This document shows positions 32,504 to 35,219 of a stretch of 35,219 bases of DNA, one piece after another. This DNA comes from Nitrososphaerota archaeon (GTDB lineage: Archaea; Thermoproteota; Nitrososphaeria; Nitrososphaerales; Nitrosopumilaceae), in NCBI GenBank assembly GCA_029782475.1, contig JARPSM010000046.1, positions 1-35,219 on the forward strand, in the 5' to 3' direction. The translations under genes and the position numbers were made by a program. Under the pieces are notes generated by a model. The model saw only the letters and a program-made list of their open reading frames with translations, did not search any database and was not told where the DNA came from. Numbering within the stretch: position 1 is the first letter of the stretch; every line of letters starts with the position of its first letter.

Positions 32504-32656
32504 CTATTCTGGAATTGATACGGTCTCAATTTTACCATCAACTGCTTTTATGAACATAAACCTGTTATCTTTGAAGATAAATGTAATTCCATCTTCTTTA
32601 TCTGGTTCTTCAACTTCAAGTATTGGTTGTCCTAGCAGACCATCGTATTTTGCCAT
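32504..32656 (-). CDS. 50-residue protein, first of a tandem paralogous pair
   Basis: Starts ATG 32656: KYDGLLGQPILEVEEPDKED, then GITFIFKDNRFMFIKAVDGKIETVSIPE. A TATA box (GATATAAGG on the minus strand, 32679-32687) lies about 27 bp upstream. It shares the pattern LEVEEPDKEDG…F…VDGKI with the downstream 48-residue protein. A small all-beta fold (about four strands) is likely. Function unknown. Confidence 0.7.
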   Translation of the reverse strand: MAKYDGLLGQPILEVEEPDKEDGITFIFKDNRFMFIKAVDGKIETVSIPE

Positions 32657-33036
32657 TAATTATTACCCAAAAAAGTTCCTTATATCCCTAATTGATCTTT
32701 GGCATTTTTTTATAATAATCAACATTTCAGCAACTGTCAGTATATTACAAGACTATCTGCTGACTAATTTTTTCTATTCTGTAATTTTTTGAGCCTGATG
32801 ATGATAAAAAAAAACAATGTTTTTGGCAGATTTGCAGTTAGATGGGCATGATATATCCTTCAACTGCATGGAATTTTAAAAATGATCAATTTCAATGTCT
32901 CAGCATTTGCAGGACCTCTTGGATCAGAGCATTCTGGTTTTAAAAACATTGAATATCGAGCCTTGTTTGAATATACAAACATCCCAAAACAATGAGAGGA
33001 GCAAAGCCTCCAAAGGCTAGGGGTATTGCATGAATT
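32657..33036. other. Gap with possible coding debris
   Basis: About 380 bp with no firm gene. From 32881 two overlapping plus-strand frames look partly coding: one starts ATG 32881 (INFNVSAFAGPLGSEHSGFK, stop at 32994), another starts ATG 32895 (SQHLQDLLDQSILVLKTLN, stop 33020). Only one can be real, if either. A 7-bp inverted repeat, TGCAGTT/AACTGCA, lies near 32834-32866. Confidence 0.25.
32679..32687 (-). promoter_or_regulatory. TATA box of the small paralogous pair
   Basis: GATATAAGG centred about 27 bp before ATG 32656; supports expression of the two small ORFs as a leaderless mRNA. Confidence 0.5.
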
Positions 33037-33697
33037 CTAATCTAGATCTACAAATCTATCTTCAAGAAAATTATATGGTCTTCTTTTTGGTATATCATCA
33101 CACATGGTAATTTTACCTGCTCGGGGATCTATAATATCTACAAAATCATTCGAGTCAGAAATTGATCTCATTATGGCAAATGCACAGATTTTGCATCAGG
33201 AAATGCTTCAGCAAGTCTATTTACACCACCAAGAAATGTTGAACTTCTAGTAACTACGTCGTCAACTACAACAATTTCTTTAGGTTCAAACAATAATCTC
33301 TAACCTTCATTGACTCATAGTGTTCTAATGGATTTGCTCTCTTGGATCCAATTCTTTGACTAGATGATTTTGCTACAGAAATAACCCGTTCTAAACATGA
33401 TTCAGATGATCTGCCTAATCCATTATTGACTAGTTCTGTTGTAATGCGTTCTGGCACTCAAAGCATTCCTGGTATTGGTAATGAACTTTTTGGAATGAAT
33501 ACAAGAATTGTATCTGAATTAAAAAAATCTACAAATGGATATTTCTTAATCTCTTTTCTTAATGCTTGTGCAATATATTCTAATGTTGAAATTCCTGAAT
33601 TCAGAACATTACCCTGTTTAAGATTTCTCATAGTTGATTTTGATTCTTCAGCTTTTTGTGATGCTCCACGTACAGAATAACTCAAAAAAAGGACCAA
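33037..33697 (-). pseudogene. Broken phosphoribosyltransferase-type gene
   Basis: Reading leftwards from 33697: an open frame ending LPIPGML, a TGA (33458-33460), then the same frame open again (VPERITTELVNNGLG... SSQRIGSKRANPLEHYE) until about 33290. Shifting frame gives the PRPP-loop signature EIVVVDDVVTRSSTFLGGV, and one more shift near 33185 gives CAFAIMRSISDSNDF ... ending LEDRFVDLD and a stop at 33037-33039. The DD-x-x-T loop marks a type I phosphoribosyltransferase fold (ComF- or PRTase-like). One stop and two frameshifts show that it is dead, or that this stretch has errors. It lies beside a dprA-like gene. Confidence 0.75.
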
Positions 33698-33709
33698 ATT
33701 TTATTTCAG

Positions 33710-33845
33710 ATATAGCGAAGAGACAAAGTTCGTGAACTAAAAATCATCTAAAAACTAGTGATTAGTGGATTTTGCCAAGCTAAATATGAATAATCAAAAT
33801 GAAATGCATGGAAAATGACTCACGAACTTATGCTTCTCGCTATAT
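33710..33845. mobile_element. 136-bp element with 26-bp imperfect terminal inverted repeats (MITE-like)
   Basis: The left arm begins ATATAGCGA and ends AGTTCGTGA (33710-33735). The right arm (33820-33845), read on the minus strand, begins and ends with the same 9-mers, with an 8-bp variable middle. The inside is AT-rich and has no ORF. The size and structure fit a miniature inverted-repeat transposable element, or a large operator/hairpin. It sits between the broken phosphoribosyltransferase gene and dprA. No clear target duplication was seen. Confidence 0.5.
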
Positions 33846-33856
33846 GTCCATTATGA

Positions 33857-34552
33857 TTATAGTTGAAATAATTCTGTCATTTTAATATTTGATGGAATAA
33901 CTTCTAAAATATCTAGAGGATCATCAAGTTCCATTGCACCATATTCCATCATTTCCTTTGGCCATTTTAATTTTGGATTATGAACTACTTGTTTACAAAT
34001 AAACAATGGTCTTCCCAATCTTAATGTCTCCCATCCTTGATACAATGATCCGCTTCCATCTTTAGCTTCTACAATTACAGATGCATCAGAAATTAATGCC
34101 ATTGTACGATTTCGCAAGGCAAAATCTTTAGGAGTAGTTTTGTAACCTATTGGATATTGAGAAACAACTAGATGATTCTTCATAATTTCTTTTTGTAATT
34201 CGATATTTTCTTTTGGATATGTTTTGTTTAATGGTGTTCCAAGTACTGCAATAGTTTTGCCACCATTTTCAATGGCCATTTTATGTCCTACCGAATCAAT
34301 TCCTTTTGCTAGACCGCCTATGATTATGACCTCATTTTCTATGAGTATCTTTGAAACTTCTTTAGCAGCTACGAGTCCTTCTTTTGTTGGTTCTCTTGTA
34401 CCAATAACTGAAACTCTAGCGTTCGGTAATGGTGGTTTCATTTTTCCTTTATAGTAAATTACTGGAGGTGCATATTTTATTTCAATATCATTCAATGAAT
34501 GTCCGAGCAAATTTTTCAAGTCAATGTATTGGTATTCTATTTCTTCTGCCAT
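33857..34552 (-). CDS. dprA: DprA/Smf-like Rossmann (SLOG) protein
   Basis: 231 residues: SVIGTREPT (51 on), IIGGLAKGIDSVGH, TIAVLGTPLNKTYPKEN, FALRNRTMALISDASVIVEA and GSGSLYQGWETLRLGRPLF, which are the conserved blocks of the DprA Rossmann core. The N-terminal SAM and C-terminal winged-helix domains of long bacterial DprA are missing. DprA loads RecA on ssDNA during transformation; short SLOG-type forms also occur in defence and nucleotide-signalling loci. Next to a broken phosphoribosyltransferase and a DUF262 gene, the defence role is plausible but unproven. Confidence 0.88.
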   Translation of the reverse strand: MAEEIEYQYIDLKNLLGHSLNDIEIKYAPPVIYYKGKMKPPLPNARVSVIGTREPTKEGLVAAKEVSKILIENEVIIIGGLAKGIDSVGHKMAIENGGKTIAVLGTPLNKTYPKENIELQKEIMKNHLVVSQYPIGYKTTPKDFALRNRTMALISDASVIVEAKDGSGSLYQGWETLRLGRPLFICKQVVHNPKLKWPKEMMEYGAMELDDPLDILEVIPSNIKMTELFQL

Positions 34553-34722
34553 TTTCTCTCATATGTTACGTGATCAGATCTTTTTTAAAACTTTCATGAA
34601 GATCTTCTTCTAACCATAATTAATTATCTGCAACCTTGTCTAGTTAATTTGTTATTACTAATATTTGGCTGATATTCATATTCACACTGGTTTGGTTCAG
34701 ATATTTTTTGACAAAAATTGAG

Positions 34723-34730
34723 TATATAAG
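34723..34730 (+). promoter_or_regulatory. TATA box of the DUF262 gene
   Basis: TATATAAG, about 24-31 bp before ATG 34754, preceded by an A-rich BRE-like stretch (ACAAAAATTGAG). It fits a leaderless archaeal promoter. Confidence 0.6.
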
Positions 34731-34753
34731 AACCTGAAAACAACTGTTCATAG

Positions 34754-35219
34754 ATGGATCTGCCAGAACCTATATCTAAACAATTTTCAAATTTAATGCA
34801 TGATATTGAAAATGGTCAGTTAAAGATACCACAGTTTCAACGTGATTTTGTCTGGGATATTAAAAAATCAGCTAGTCTGCTTGATAGTGTTGTAAAAGGT
34901 TATCCGGTTGGAACTTTTATTTTTTGGAAGACAAAAGAAAGATTACGATCAGTAAAGAATATCGGAAATTTATCATTACGAGAATCGCCTGAAAATGATT
35001 ATGTGCATTTTGTACTTGATGGTCAACAGAGAATAACTAGTCTATTTGCAGCATTAAAAGGTGCAATAATTGAGCGCAAAGGCAAAAAAGAAGATTTTTC
35101 AGAAATGTTTATTGATTTGGAATCTGCCGAGGATGAAAAAATTGTTACAACGGAAACAAGTAATTCGAATTTATCACAAATTATCAAGCTAAATACTTTG
35201 CTTGAGGGAGATTTTACAA
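34754..35219 (+). CDS. DUF262 (GmrS-type ParB-like) protein, 5' part
   Basis: The first 155 residues are in the window and the frame is open at its end. Motifs are IPQFQRDFVW (residues 25-34), GYPVGTFIFWK and DGQQRITSLFAA (from 89), the hallmark of DUF262 proteins. In GmrSD type IV restriction systems this N-terminal ParB-like domain uses the DGQQR loop for NTP-driven cleavage of modified DNA; other DUF262 proteins have related anti-phage roles. A DUF1524 HNH domain may follow outside the window. It diverges from dprA across 200 bp. Confidence 0.88.
   Translation, partial: MDLPEPISKQFSNLMHDIENGQLKIPQFQRDFVWDIKKSASLLDSVVKGYPVGTFIFWKTKERLRSVKNIGNLSLRESPENDYVHFVLDGQQRITSLFAALKGAIIERKGKKEDFSEMFIDLESAEDEKIVTTETSNSNLSQIIKLNTLLEGDFT

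Noticed and set aside
32475-32792. Plus-strand 105-codon ORF
   Set aside because: It is antisense to the small paralogous pair, which has a promoter and shared motifs; its own composition is hydrophobic and random-looking.
33426-33680. Plus-strand ORF of 84 codons
   Set aside because: The minus strand has a coherent phosphoribosyltransferase remnant across the same DNA.

Overview
The window looks like a chromosome segment of an ammonia-oxidising archaeon of the Nitrosopumilus type (Nitrososphaerota/Thaumarchaeota). This is an inference from gene content. The genes are archaeal: TATA-binding protein, class I CCA-adding enzyme, UPF0200/UPF0201 pair, THUMP-type tRNA methyltransferase, short RNase Z. 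They sit beside a blue-copper protein, an Amt ammonium transporter with P-II proteins, a KamA-like radical-SAM enzyme and many small lineage-type proteins. DNA is AT-rich, genes overlap by ATGA, and several start codons lie about 27-30 bp downstream of a TATA box, as expected for leaderless archaeal transcripts.

Left part (1-5,760) is an accessory region, visibly richer in G+C and with longer gaps. It holds a hicBA toxin-antitoxin pair cut by the window edge, a TBP gene broken by one extra base, an intact tyrosine recombinase, a TPR protein with young-looking repeats, a second, intact but odd TBP, and the wreck of a DDE transposase.

The middle (5,765-31,804) is dense and ordinary. It contains an SDR/flavoprotein pair; tRNA-Pro(GGG) facing a thpR-cca-kinase operon; a UPF0200/UPF0201 pair; a five-gene leftward group (MscS channel, PRPP synthetase, tRNA G10 methyltransferase, RNase Z, sirtuin); and KamA-like enzyme plus glutamine synthetase. 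Then comes a nitrogen-signalling cluster: a P-II-like protein with an extra C-terminal domain, P-II followed by two tiny membrane proteins, and Amt coupled to a small cytosolic partner. A Cache-HAMP-cyclase receptor, cupredoxin, ferredoxin, class V aminotransferase, Lrp-type RAM protein and metal-dependent cyclase follow.

The right end (31,851-35,219) has a phosphatase, two tandem paralogous ~50-aa proteins, a broken phosphoribosyltransferase gene, a 136-bp inverted-repeat element, a DprA-like gene and the start of a DUF262 gene. The last part looks like the edge of a defence or mobile-element island.

The best leads are the P-II/small-membrane-protein operon, the P-II-like fusion protein, the J-domain/beta-solenoid fusion with HSD in place of HPD, the shared odd stirrup of the two TBPs, the paired small proteins, the tandem 20-bp-spaced sites upstream of the ferredoxin gene, and the MITE-like element beside DprA.
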